Shown here piece by piece: positions 9,394 through 16,418 of a stretch of 64,000 nt of DNA. The DNA lies in the NCBI RefSeq assembly GCF_017347585.1, contig NZ_AP024480.1:1448001-1512000 (forward strand), given 5' to 3'. Each line of letters starts with the position of its first letter. Position 1 is the stretch's first letter. Origin of the DNA: Caldicellulosiruptor diazotrophicus (GTDB lineage: Bacteria > Bacillota > Thermoanaerobacteria > Caldicellulosiruptorales > Caldicellulosiruptoraceae). A program made the position numbers and the translations under genes. A model generated the notes under the pieces. That model saw only the letters and a program-made list of their open reading frames with translations, ran no database searches and was not told the DNA's origin.

Positions 9394-10248
9394 CTATTCT
9401 TTAATTCCACTAATCATTATTGATTCAATTATTTGTTTTTGGAAAATCATAAATACCACAATTATTGGCAACATCGAAATTAATGAAGCTGCCATAATTA
9501 ACGGATAATCATTTTGAATAGCATAAAAGGAATTAAATGAAGCAATAACAACCTGTATTGTCATTTTTTCAGGGGAATTTAAATATATCAAAGGAGCTAA
9601 ATAATCGTTCCAAATACCCACAAACCATAAAATTATTTGAGTAGCTACAGCATGTTTAACTAATGGTAAGATAATCTTGTAATACATCTTAAAATATCCA
9701 CATCCATCAATTTTAGCTGCATCAATCAGTGAGTCAGAAATAGAAGTTATATTTTGTTTTAAGAAAAATATCATCATAACATTACCGAACATACCAGGAA
9801 CAATTAAAGGCAACAAAGTATCTGTCCAATGAATTTTTGAAAACATAACAAATTGTGGTATCATTACTACAGGGTACGGAATCATTATTGTTCCTAATAA
9901 CATCAAAAATATTTTATCTTTGCCCGGAAATTTTAATTTTGCAAACGAAAAGGCTGCAAGAGAAGAAGTAAATGTCCCTACACTTATTACTGTTGTAGCA
10001 ACAATTAAACTATTTTTAAATCCTGATAAAATTGGCCCTTTTTTAAATACATTAATAAAATTATTCCATTTTATAGGATTTGGAATCCAACGAGGAGGAA
10101 GTAAAAAAGCGGCCTCCTTCTCTTTTAAAGCAGTAGATAACATCCATAATAATGGTAAGATCATTATTATCGCACCAGCAGTAAGTATTAAGTAAGTTAA
10201 TAAAGCCGTTATCACTCTCACATTCTTTTTTGTTAAACCAACATTCAT
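9394..10248 (-). CDS. Carbohydrate ABC transporter permease, MalG type
   Basis: A 284-residue CUT1 permease with six hydrophobic segments and the EAA-loop motif 'SLIDAAKIDGCGYFKMYYKI' near residue 175. 'LPLLWMLSTALKEKEAAFLL' near the N-terminus is typical of MalG-like subunits. It is the last gene of the second sugar locus, 30 bases after the MalF-type gene, and has an AAGGAG ribosome site. No ATPase gene follows, so energising would depend on a shared ATPase encoded elsewhere. Substrate unknown; neighbours suggest plant-wall oligosaccharides. Confidence 0.9.
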   Translation of the reverse strand: MNVGLTKKNVRVITALLTYLILTAGAIIMILPLLWMLSTALKEKEAAFLLPPRWIPNPIKWNNFINVFKKGPILSGFKNSLIVATTVISVGTFTSSLAAFSFAKLKFPGKDKIFLMLLGTIMIPYPVVMIPQFVMFSKIHWTDTLLPLIVPGMFGNVMMIFFLKQNITSISDSLIDAAKIDGCGYFKMYYKIILPLVKHAVATQIILWFVGIWNDYLAPLIYLNSPEKMTIQVVIASFNSFYAIQNDYPLIMAASLISMLPIIVVFMIFQKQIIESIMISGIKE

Positions 10249-10278
10249 TGTATCTCTACTCCTTTTGAGCTTTTAAAT

Positions 10279-11166
10279 TTAATCCATACCATACACCCAT
10301 TTATTAGCATATTTAAATTGGATAAGTGTTACAACAAATATTATCGCCCCCAGAATCCAAGCAACTGCACAAGCATACCCCATATCATAGTTAATAAAAG
10401 CTTTCTGCCATAAATAAAATACTACTGTTGCCGCACTATATTCCGGTCCCCCATTGTTAGCTAAAATCTGAGGTTCAACAAACATTTGCAATCCACCTAT
10501 GCATGTTGTTACAACTATGTAAAAACTTGTTGGCGTTAATAAAGGCAATGTTATATAAATGAACTTCTTTAACGAGCTGGCACCATCAATTTCTGCTGCC
10601 TCATAATAAACATGTGGTATATTCTGAAGTCCAGCTAAATAGAGAAGAGTTGAATATCCTAAGCCTCGCCAAACAGTTACAATAATAATTGCTGGTTTTA
10701 CCCATGTTGTATTATATAACCAATTGGGCCCTTGTATATGAAACAACTTATATAGCATGTTATTTAAAATACCATAATCCGGATTATATATCCATTGCCA
10801 CAAGATTGCTATTGCTACTAATGAGGAAATATTGGGAATGTAATAAATTACTCTATAGATGCTTATACCTCTTAATTTCTGATTCATAAGTATTGCTAAT
10901 ATAATTGACAAAAACATTCCTATAGGTATACCTATCATGTAGAAGATTGTATTATAAAGAGCTTTCCAAAATCGATCATCAAGTACAATTTCTTTATAGT
11001 TCTCTAATCCTATAAAACTTGGCTGGGTAAGACCATCCCAATCGGTAAAGCTGGCATAAAAGGAGTAAATTAATGGTCCCAACGCAAAGATAAAGAATTG
11101 GAGAATTGGCGCTAAAATAAATAAATATCCTACCACTTTCTCTTTGTTATAAATTGAAAATTTCAT
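10279..11166 (-). CDS. Carbohydrate ABC transporter permease, MalF type
   Basis: A 295-residue permease, the first of the pair in the second CUT1 locus. It has six hydrophobic segments; the N-terminal part contains 'PLIYSFYASFTDWDGL', a signature of MalF/UgpA-like subunits, and the EAA loop reads 'YYEAAEIDGASSLKKFIYIT' near residue 190. It lies between the binding-protein gene (126 bases upstream, across a strong hairpin) and the MalG-type gene. Functions as heterodimer partner of the 9394 product. Confidence 0.9.
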   Translation of the reverse strand: MKFSIYNKEKVVGYLFILAPILQFFIFALGPLIYSFYASFTDWDGLTQPSFIGLENYKEIVLDDRFWKALYNTIFYMIGIPIGMFLSIILAILMNQKLRGISIYRVIYYIPNISSLVAIAILWQWIYNPDYGILNNMLYKLFHIQGPNWLYNTTWVKPAIIIVTVWRGLGYSTLLYLAGLQNIPHVYYEAAEIDGASSLKKFIYITLPLLTPTSFYIVVTTCIGGLQMFVEPQILANNGGPEYSAATVVFYLWQKAFINYDMGYACAVAWILGAIIFVVTLIQFKYANKWVYGMD

Positions 11167-11240
11167 CTTTAAGACACCTGACCTTTTGAAATATATTCAA
11201 AAATAGTTGTTAGTATAATTCACTAACAATTCAAAATGTG

Positions 11241-11275
11241 CCACTCCAGAGGCAATATGTTAACCTCTGGAGTGG
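11241..11275 (-). other. Intercistronic hairpin after the second binding-protein gene
   Basis: A perfect 12-bp stem (CCACTCCAGAGG / CCTCTGGAGTGG) with an 11-base loop lies 17 bases after the binding-protein stop. There is no real U-tract on the minus strand, so partial termination or 3'-end protection of the binding-protein mRNA is more likely than full termination. Confidence 0.75.
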
Positions 11276-11292
11276 AAAAATCGTTAAATAAT

Positions 11293-12642
11293 TTACTTCT
11301 TTGCTTTCTGATTTGCTTTATCAAGCAATTTCTGAATCTTAGATTTTACTTGTTTGCAATATTGTTCTGCTGTCATTTTTCCGTCCAGGACTGGTTGTAA
11401 TCCACTATAGAAGGTATCATACCACTCTCTATCATAAGTGTATTCAAACGGGAACCTTCTTCCATAATCTTCAACTACACGTATAAATTCCATTTTATTA
11501 TTTGGTTTTTCCTTCCATTTTGCATATTCATTTTTTGCCATATCAATTAAGTTTGGTATTTGTAATCCCATCTGGTAAGCCATTCTTTGTCCTTCTCTAT
11601 CTGTTGAAAGAAAAGCAGCCAAATCCACAGCTTGTTGTGGATATTTAGTTGTTGATGCTACTCCAAAACCAAGCGATCCTAACCATGTTGCAGGCTTTTT
11701 AGTTCTTGGACTAACTGGAGGTGGTATCAAATCATACTCAAATTTAAGCTTATTATAAACTGGTACATCCCATGGTCCAACAGGGAAGAATGCTAATTGT
11801 CCATTTAACCATCTTTGGTATCCGCTTATAGATTGTCCTTGCACTGCAGTTGGAGTTACTTTATATTTGTTACGTAGATCTGCAAAAAACTGTAATGCTT
11901 CAATGAATTTTGGATCGTCAATTGTAACCTTAGTTTTTGTGTTATCTAACCAATCTGCTCCATTGGACCATACAAACATATGAAGTGTCCAGTTAACATC
12001 CAAATCTGTTCCCCATTGATCTAATTTACCATCACCATTTGTATCTTTTGTAACTTTTTTACATATCTTGGTAAATTCTTCCCACGTATATGGTTTCTTG
12101 GGATCTGGAAGTGGAATACCTTCCCTTTTAAACATAGTTTTGTTGTAACCAAATGCAAACGGACCTACATCCTTTGGTAAAGCGTAAATATCACCTTTAC
12201 CTATAGTTTTACCATCATACATATAGCGTGAAATAGCTTGCGGCCATATATTATTTAGGTTAATTTCTTTTGATGCCTTAACGTATTTAGTTATTTTTAA
12301 GAGTTTTCCCGCATCAACCCATGCTCTTAAATTTTCGGGTGGAACATAAAATACATCCGGTAATTTTCCAGAAGCCATTGCAGCCTGAATTTTCATCCCA
12401 TACTCTTGTCCGGGGGCAGTACAGATATAATCAACGGTGATATTTTTGTACCTTTCCATAAATTTTTTTACCAATTTAGTGTACAATTCTTTTTCATGAG
12501 GTTGCCCAAATCCCATCCATGTTATTTTTATTTTTGAGGATGCCTCTACTGACGAGTTGTTAATGTTGATGACAGTGAATAATGAAAGAAAAATGATAAG
12601 ACACACAACTAAACTTAACGCTTTTTTAAATTTTTTTAACAT
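11293..12642 (-). CDS. Extracellular sugar-binding protein, family 1
   Basis: A 449-residue solute-binding protein, the usual size for CUT1 family 1. It has a basic start (MLKKFKK), a hydrophobic core to about residue 27 and a mature part opening with 'KIKITWMGFGQPHEKELYTK', the first beta-alpha unit of this fold. As with the other binding protein in this window, no lipobox cysteine follows the hydrophobic core; the only cysteine there lies inside it. A calcium-loop-like stretch 'KDTNGDGKLDQWG' occurs near residue 200 and a tryptophan-rich C-terminal lobe fits sugar binding. First gene of its operon, behind a consensus promoter overlapped by a palindrome and divergent from an ArsR-like regulator that may control it. 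Confidence 0.9.
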   Translation of the reverse strand: MLKKFKKALSLVVCLIIFLSLFTVININNSSVEASSKIKITWMGFGQPHEKELYTKLVKKFMERYKNITVDYICTAPGQEYGMKIQAAMASGKLPDVFYVPPENLRAWVDAGKLLKITKYVKASKEINLNNIWPQAISRYMYDGKTIGKGDIYALPKDVGPFAFGYNKTMFKREGIPLPDPKKPYTWEEFTKICKKVTKDTNGDGKLDQWGTDLDVNWTLHMFVWSNGADWLDNTKTKVTIDDPKFIEALQFFADLRNKYKVTPTAVQGQSISGYQRWLNGQLAFFPVGPWDVPVYNKLKFEYDLIPPPVSPRTKKPATWLGSLGFGVASTTKYPQQAVDLAAFLSTDREGQRMAYQMGLQIPNLIDMAKNEYAKWKEKPNNKMEFIRVVEDYGRRFPFEYTYDREWYDTFYSGLQPVLDGKMTAEQYCKQVKSKIQKLLDKANQKAKK

Positions 12643-12693
12643 GAAGCTAACCTCCTTTGTTTTAATTTTTTCTAAAATAATTTTTATATAGCT

Positions 12694-12707
12694 AAACTTT
12701 TTAGTTT
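12694..12707. promoter_or_regulatory. Palindrome over the predicted start of the second sugar operon
   Basis: AAACT-TTTT-AGTTT is a perfect 5-bp inverted repeat with a 4-base spacer. It lies immediately downstream of the -10 box on the minus strand, straddling the expected transcription start near 12702. That is an ideal repressor position. The divergent ArsR-like regulator is the obvious candidate ligand; this link is inference. Confidence 0.45.
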
Positions 12708-12708
12708 T

Positions 12709-12737
12709 ATTATATAGATTTTTTATAAACTTGTCAA
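12709..12737 (-). promoter_or_regulatory. SigmaA-type promoter of the second sugar operon
   Basis: On the minus strand TTGACA (12732-12737) and TATAAT (12709-12714) are 17 bases apart, a consensus promoter driving the binding protein and permeases. The leader is about 60 bases. Confidence 0.88.
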
Positions 12738-12823
12738 TATATTTTTTAATTTTTTTATTTATTATCTACCTTCATTTTAGCTTTTTTTAAAAAAATATTT
12801 AAAATTTTATATTGTACTTTAAG

Positions 12824-12852
12824 TTGCTTTTTGTTTTAAAATGATGTAAAAT
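12824..12852 (+). promoter_or_regulatory. Promoter of the ArsR-like regulator gene
   Basis: TTGCTT (12824-12829) and TAAAAT (12847-12852) with a 17-base spacer lie 43 bases before the preferred ATG. It diverges from the sugar-operon promoter about 90 bases away. Confidence 0.65.
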
Positions 12853-12895
12853 AAAAAAGGTTTCTCCCTAAATAAATTCAAGGGTGGTAAGACAT

Positions 12896-13810
12896 ATGAT
12901 ACAAATAGACAATCTCAAAGAAGCAAAAATACTTTTTGAAGCTTTAGCTTCTGATGCAAGATTAGAAATTATAAACCTTCTGAGTAAACATCGTGAAATG
13001 AATATGAATGAAATTGCGCAAAAACTTGGACTTACAAATGGCGCAGTTACTCAGCACATGAAAAAGCTAATTGCTGCTGGGATTGTTACAATCAGTGCGG
13101 CTGCAGGAAAACATGGCAATCAAAAGATTTGCCGTCTTGTTGAAGACAAAATAATTATTAACATTGTCACAAAGCATCCTCAAAAATTATATGAGTGCGA
13201 AATCAAAGTTGGTAATTATTCTATCTTTGAGGTTTATCCAACCTGTGGACTTGCTACAAAAGACAAGTTAATCGGAGAGGTGGATGACCCCAAATACTTT
13301 GCTCATCCTGAGCATGTTAACTGTGATATTATCTGGTTTACAAAGGGTTATGTAGAATATATAATCCCCAATTTTCTGCGCCAAAATCAAAAAGCTGTTG
13401 AAATTCAGATTTCATTTGAAATTTCTTCAGAAGCCCCAGGTGTTAGTGAAAACTGGCCTTCAGATATATACTTTTACTTAAATGGAGTTGAACTTGGTTA
13501 CTGGACAAGCCCAGGGGATTTCGGAGGAGAGACTAAAGGAATCTTTACACCTGACTGGTGGTTCCCTAACTGGAACCAGTATGGACTTTTAAAACTTCTT
13601 TCAGTTTCAGAAGATGGGACATATATAGACGGATTTAAAATTTCTAATGTCACTATAAAAGATATTGATATTGAGTCCAAAAATGAAATAAGGTTCAGAG
13701 TTGCTGTACCTGATCACGCAAAGAACATTGGAGGAGTTACTCTTTTTGGAAGAAACTTTGGAAACTATGACCAGGATATAAAGTTCCGAATATTTTATGA
13801 AGAAATTTAA
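12896..13810 (+). CDS. ArsR-like HTH regulator with a C-terminal beta-rich sensor domain
   Basis: About 304 residues. The first roughly 90 form a winged helix of the ArsR type: 'EALASDARLEIINLLSKH', then 'MNEIAQKLGLTNGAVTQHMK' as the HTH, then a short wing. No metal-binding cysteine pair of classical ArsR/SmtB sensors is present. The remaining about 200 residues are beta-rich and aromatic ('WWFPNWNQYG', 'FYLNGVELGYW'), resembling a jelly-roll or carbohydrate-binding fold. It therefore probably senses a sugar or other small ligand. The frame opens at a GTG at 12884, but the ATG at 12896 has AGGGTGG 8 bases ahead. Divergent placement and the palindrome over the neighbour's start site suggest it controls the second sugar operon. 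HTH assignment is firm; ligand and targets are inferred. Confidence 0.82.
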   Translation: MIQIDNLKEAKILFEALASDARLEIINLLSKHREMNMNEIAQKLGLTNGAVTQHMKKLIAAGIVTISAAAGKHGNQKICRLVEDKIIINIVTKHPQKLYECEIKVGNYSIFEVYPTCGLATKDKLIGEVDDPKYFAHPEHVNCDIIWFTKGYVEYIIPNFLRQNQKAVEIQISFEISSEAPGVSENWPSDIYFYLNGVELGYWTSPGDFGGETKGIFTPDWWFPNWNQYGLLKLLSVSEDGTYIDGFKISNVTIKDIDIESKNEIRFRVAVPDHAKNIGGVTLFGRNFGNYDQDIKFRIFYEEI

Positions 13811-13813
13811 ACA

Positions 13814-13837
13814 AAAGAGGGGAATGTTCCCCTCTTT
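13814..13837 (+). terminator. Hairpin terminator after the regulator gene
   Basis: An 11-bp perfect inverted repeat (AAAGAGGGGAA / TTCCCCTCTTT) with a tiny loop starts 4 bases after the stop. It is near-symmetric and may also stop leftward reading from the coiled-coil gene. Confidence 0.75.
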
Positions 13838-13914
13838 CGTGCTCTCAAGCTTTTAATCATTTTCTATATAAACTATGAAGCTCTCACAACTCTTTTTAAA
13901 AATCGAATATCAAT

Positions 13915-14188
13915 TTAATGCTCAACTGTCATGTCACATAAATACTCAAACCCTTCTTTTAATCTTCCTGTCTGCTGCTCTAAATTGTCAAATCTCTTGT
14001 ACACCTCATCTCTGAACATAATCATCTCTGTTCGAAATTCAGTTAGAAACGCAACCTGGTCATATACAGCGTTCATTCTTCTTGTTAGCTCTTTGTCATT
14101 TTCTTTTAATATAACAATGTCCTGTTTGATAACCTGAACATCTTCTTCTAATTTTGCAACCCTCTCTTCAAGCTTATCCAATCTCATC
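13915..14188 (-). pseudogene. C-terminal part of an IS-split coiled-coil gene
   Basis: This is the downstream portion of a small coiled-coil protein gene cut by the IS256-family element. It reads MRLDKLEERVAKLEEDVQ and continues in heptads to 'YLCDMTVEH'. Joined to 15504-15661 after removing the element and one copy of the 7-base duplication, it gives one uninterrupted 143-codon frame plus stop. The ATG at 14187 is an internal methionine of that protein. It could allow expression of a 90-residue fragment only if a promoter and ribosome site were supplied from within the element; none is obvious. Function of the intact protein is unknown; its regular leucine heptads suggest an oligomeric rod. 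Confidence 0.85.
14182..14188. repeat. Left copy of the IS target-site duplication
   Basis: TCTCATC, exactly repeated at 15497-15503 on the other side of the element. Seven bases match; the next base differs (G against T), so an 8-base duplication with one change is also possible. Confidence 0.85.
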
Positions 14189-15496
14189 GGGAGTTAAAAT
14201 AAAATTGTGTCCACTGTATAATTAGTATTGAAATAATTATCAAGGGGGCTACTTAAAATGAATAAAAACGAAATTATTGAGACTGCTAAAAACATGGCTG
14301 TAGAGCAAGTATTAAATATGTATTGCTCCAAAGATGATCCTAACCGCCCAGCTCTAAAGCAACTCTTAGAAAACTTGCTCGATTGCTTTATGTTATCGGA
14401 AAGATCAGTGTACCTTGCTAAAAATGACAATGACAAAGGCAATGGTTTTTACGATAGAAAACTTGCAACACCTGTTGGCAGTCTTGAAATCTCTGTCCCT
14501 CGCACACGTACTGGTAATTTCCGACCTTCTATCCTCCCTGACCGCTACAAAAGAGTTGATAGTTCATACACTGACCTGCTTATGTCTTTAGTCGTCAATG
14601 GTTATTCCGAAAGTTCCCTTGTCCAGACTTTGAAAGCTTTGAATCTTCCATATTCCGAAAATGAAATACTAAAAATCAAAGAAGACCTTAAAAATGAGCT
14701 TCAGTTATTCAAACAAAGAGAACTACCAACAAGTGCTTTTGCTCTCATCATCGATGGTTATCATTGTGAAGTTAAGGATAATTCTAAGGTTAAACAAGCT
14801 ACTTGTTATGTTGTCCTCGGTATCGACTTAGAAGGTAAAAAAGACATTTTCGGTGTCTACACTTTCTTCGGCAAAGAAAATAAGGCTGATTGGATGAAAG
14901 TATTTGAAGACTTAATTACAAGAGGGCTAAAAGAGATTCTAATTGTCATAAGTGATGACTTCCCTGGTATTATAGATGCTGTCAAACTTGCTTATCCTCT
15001 TGCTGACCATCAACTGTGTTTTGTCCACCTCCAACGTAATGTCAGAAAACATATGACAAAAGAGGATGCTTCAGCTTTTAACAAGAGTTTAGACAGACTT
15101 AGAATTTCTTCCTCCGATTTTGACGAAGCTGTACTGAAATTTAAAGAACTTTGCGATGGATACCTTTCAAAATATCCTCGATTTATTAAAGCAATATCAG
15201 AAAAAGCAGAGTTTTATCTTGCCCATATGAAATACCCTGAGGAATTAAGGAAGCATATCTACACCACAAACGCCGTTGAAAGTGTAAATAGCATGATTGA
15301 AAAGATTAGAGTAAATTCAGGTGGATACTTTCAGTCTGTTGAAGTCTTAGAAATTAATATTTACTTACAGCGAGAGAACTTACGCCGTACAAAATGGAAA
15401 AATGGAGTTCCCAGTATTAGAAAATGCATCAATAACATAACCCAACTTTACAACTTGCGTTATAAATTGGAAACACAAAATTCTTGACAAGTCTCC
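14189..15496 (+). mobile_element. IS256-family insertion sequence (about 1308 bp)
   Basis: One transposase gene fills the element. The ends are imperfect inverted repeats: the left end starts GGGAGTTAAAAT and continues AAAATTGTGTCC; the inverted right end starts GGAGACTTGTC and continues AATTTTGTGTTTCC. Flanks carry a 7-base direct repeat. The element is intact in appearance and lies head-on inside a leftward coiled-coil gene. Boundaries may be off by one base. Confidence 0.9.
14258..15487 (+). CDS. IS256-family (mutator-type) transposase
   Basis: A 409-residue DDE transposase of the Transposase_mut family, full length for the group. The acidic triad is visible as D166 (LIIDGYH), D233 (VISDDFPG) and E341 (TTNAVESVN), matching the spacing I know for IS256 itself (167, 233, 341). 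'HQLCFVHLQRNVRKHM' between the second Asp and the Glu is the family's Cys-rich insertion-domain signature. AGGGGG precedes the ATG. The stop lies only 9 bases before the right end. No frameshift or premature stop is seen, so it may be active. Confidence 0.95.
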   Translation: MNKNEIIETAKNMAVEQVLNMYCSKDDPNRPALKQLLENLLDCFMLSERSVYLAKNDNDKGNGFYDRKLATPVGSLEISVPRTRTGNFRPSILPDRYKRVDSSYTDLLMSLVVNGYSESSLVQTLKALNLPYSENEILKIKEDLKNELQLFKQRELPTSAFALIIDGYHCEVKDNSKVKQATCYVVLGIDLEGKKDIFGVYTFFGKENKADWMKVFEDLITRGLKEILIVISDDFPGIIDAVKLAYPLADHQLCFVHLQRNVRKHMTKEDASAFNKSLDRLRISSSDFDEAVLKFKELCDGYLSKYPRFIKAISEKAEFYLAHMKYPEELRKHIYTTNAVESVNSMIEKIRVNSGGYFQSVEVLEINIYLQRENLRRTKWKNGVPSIRKCINNITQLYNLRYKLETQNS

Positions 15497-15503
15497 TCTC
15501 ATC
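15497..15503. repeat. Right copy of the IS target-site duplication
   Basis: TCTCATC, pairing with 14182-14188. Confidence 0.85.
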
Positions 15504-15661
15504 TCCACAATATCAAGTCTTTTTTCTACTTTATCGAGTCTTTCTTCTACTTTGTCAAGCCTCTGCTCAATCTTATCTAATCTTTTCTCAATAGTATCAA
15601 GTCGCCCATTAATCTTTTCAAGGGTTGTAAATATAGCTTGCAGGACATCAATTTCTGGCAT
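15504..15661 (-). pseudogene. N-terminal part of the IS-split coiled-coil gene
   Basis: It starts MPEIDVLQAIFTTLEKINGR behind CAGGAGG and continues as near-perfect heptads (RLDKIEQ, RLDKVEE, RLDKVEK, RLDIVEM). In the interrupted state the frame reads into the element for about 38 unrelated residues and stops. With the element removed it fuses in frame to 13915-14188 (53 + 90 residues). The 21-base DNA period reflects the heptad repeat. It is the last gene of the leftward run after the DUF2225 gene (72-base gap). Confidence 0.85.
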
Positions 15662-15733
15662 TTTTTTGCCTCCTGAGTTTTCAAATTTTATAGAAAGATT
15701 ATATTATATTTCTTCTACCAATTTCCTTGTATT

Positions 15734-16399
15734 TTATTCCATATCTTTCATAACCTGAATCTGGTCTCTTGCAAGTTCAAGAATGTGAGGATTGTTTCGT
15801 GCTTCTTTGCTTGATATAAGCCTTGAAAACCATTTTCTTGCCTCGTCAAGGTCACCTACTCGTCTTGAAAGCTCACCTATCAAATACATGACAGTTGCCA
15901 AATCTATTTCATCAGCTGCCCCTTCTTCATGTTCAAATGCATCCTTATATGTTTGAAGAGCAAGTTTTTGAAATTCAAGCTCTTTTTCTTTATCTTGACT
16001 TAGCCTGTAGAGCCATGAAATTCTCAGCAAAATTCCTGCAACCTCATATTTGTTAACTTTTCTTTTAGATGTTGCCGTAATCAAAGCCAACTTGTACAAT
16101 GTAATGGCATCATCTACGGTTCTTTCAAACGGGACTTCTCTTTTTACCCACTTTGAAGCAACCTTTTCTTTTAATGATTCTACATCCCATTTTGTAAGTT
16201 TCCCAAAATTTTTGCTAAGCGCTGCATAACCACATTCCCCGCAGACAATAACATCATACAAAAGAGGATTGACGCCCTTGTAGTAAACACAAAGGTCAGT
16301 ATCCCGGCTTTCTACATAAATTGCTGAACTTTTTACAAATGGTGCTTTGATTGTGCTACCGCATACAGGGCACTCTAATGTCTTTTCATAAATGTCCAT
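15734..16399 (-). CDS. DUF2225 family protein
   Basis: About 221 residues. An N-terminal zinc-ribbon-like region holds 'ECPVCG' near residue 9 and 'VCGECGYAALSKNFGKLT' near residue 60, followed by an all-helical TPR-like region, as in DUF2225 proteins of Firmicutes. Function is not known. The frame is open from 16465 but that would overlap the VanW gene. The ATG at 16399 has GGGAGAGG 9 bases ahead and lies just after the VanW stop, so I use it. Likely co-transcribed with the VanW gene. Confidence 0.8.
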   Translation of the reverse strand: MDIYEKTLECPVCGSTIKAPFVKSSAIYVESRDTDLCVYYKGVNPLLYDVIVCGECGYAALSKNFGKLTKWDVESLKEKVASKWVKREVPFERTVDDAITLYKLALITATSKRKVNKYEVAGILLRISWLYRLSQDKEKELEFQKLALQTYKDAFEHEEGAADEIDLATVMYLIGELSRRVGDLDEARKWFSRLISSKEARNNPHILELARDQIQVMKDME

Positions 16400-16418
16400 T
16401 TTTCTTATCCTCTCCCTT

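Noticed and set aside
15504-15610. Regular repeats of about 21 bases, at first sight like a short array
   Set aside because: The period is seven codons of a coiled coil in the coding frame; there are no unique spacers, so it is not CRISPR.
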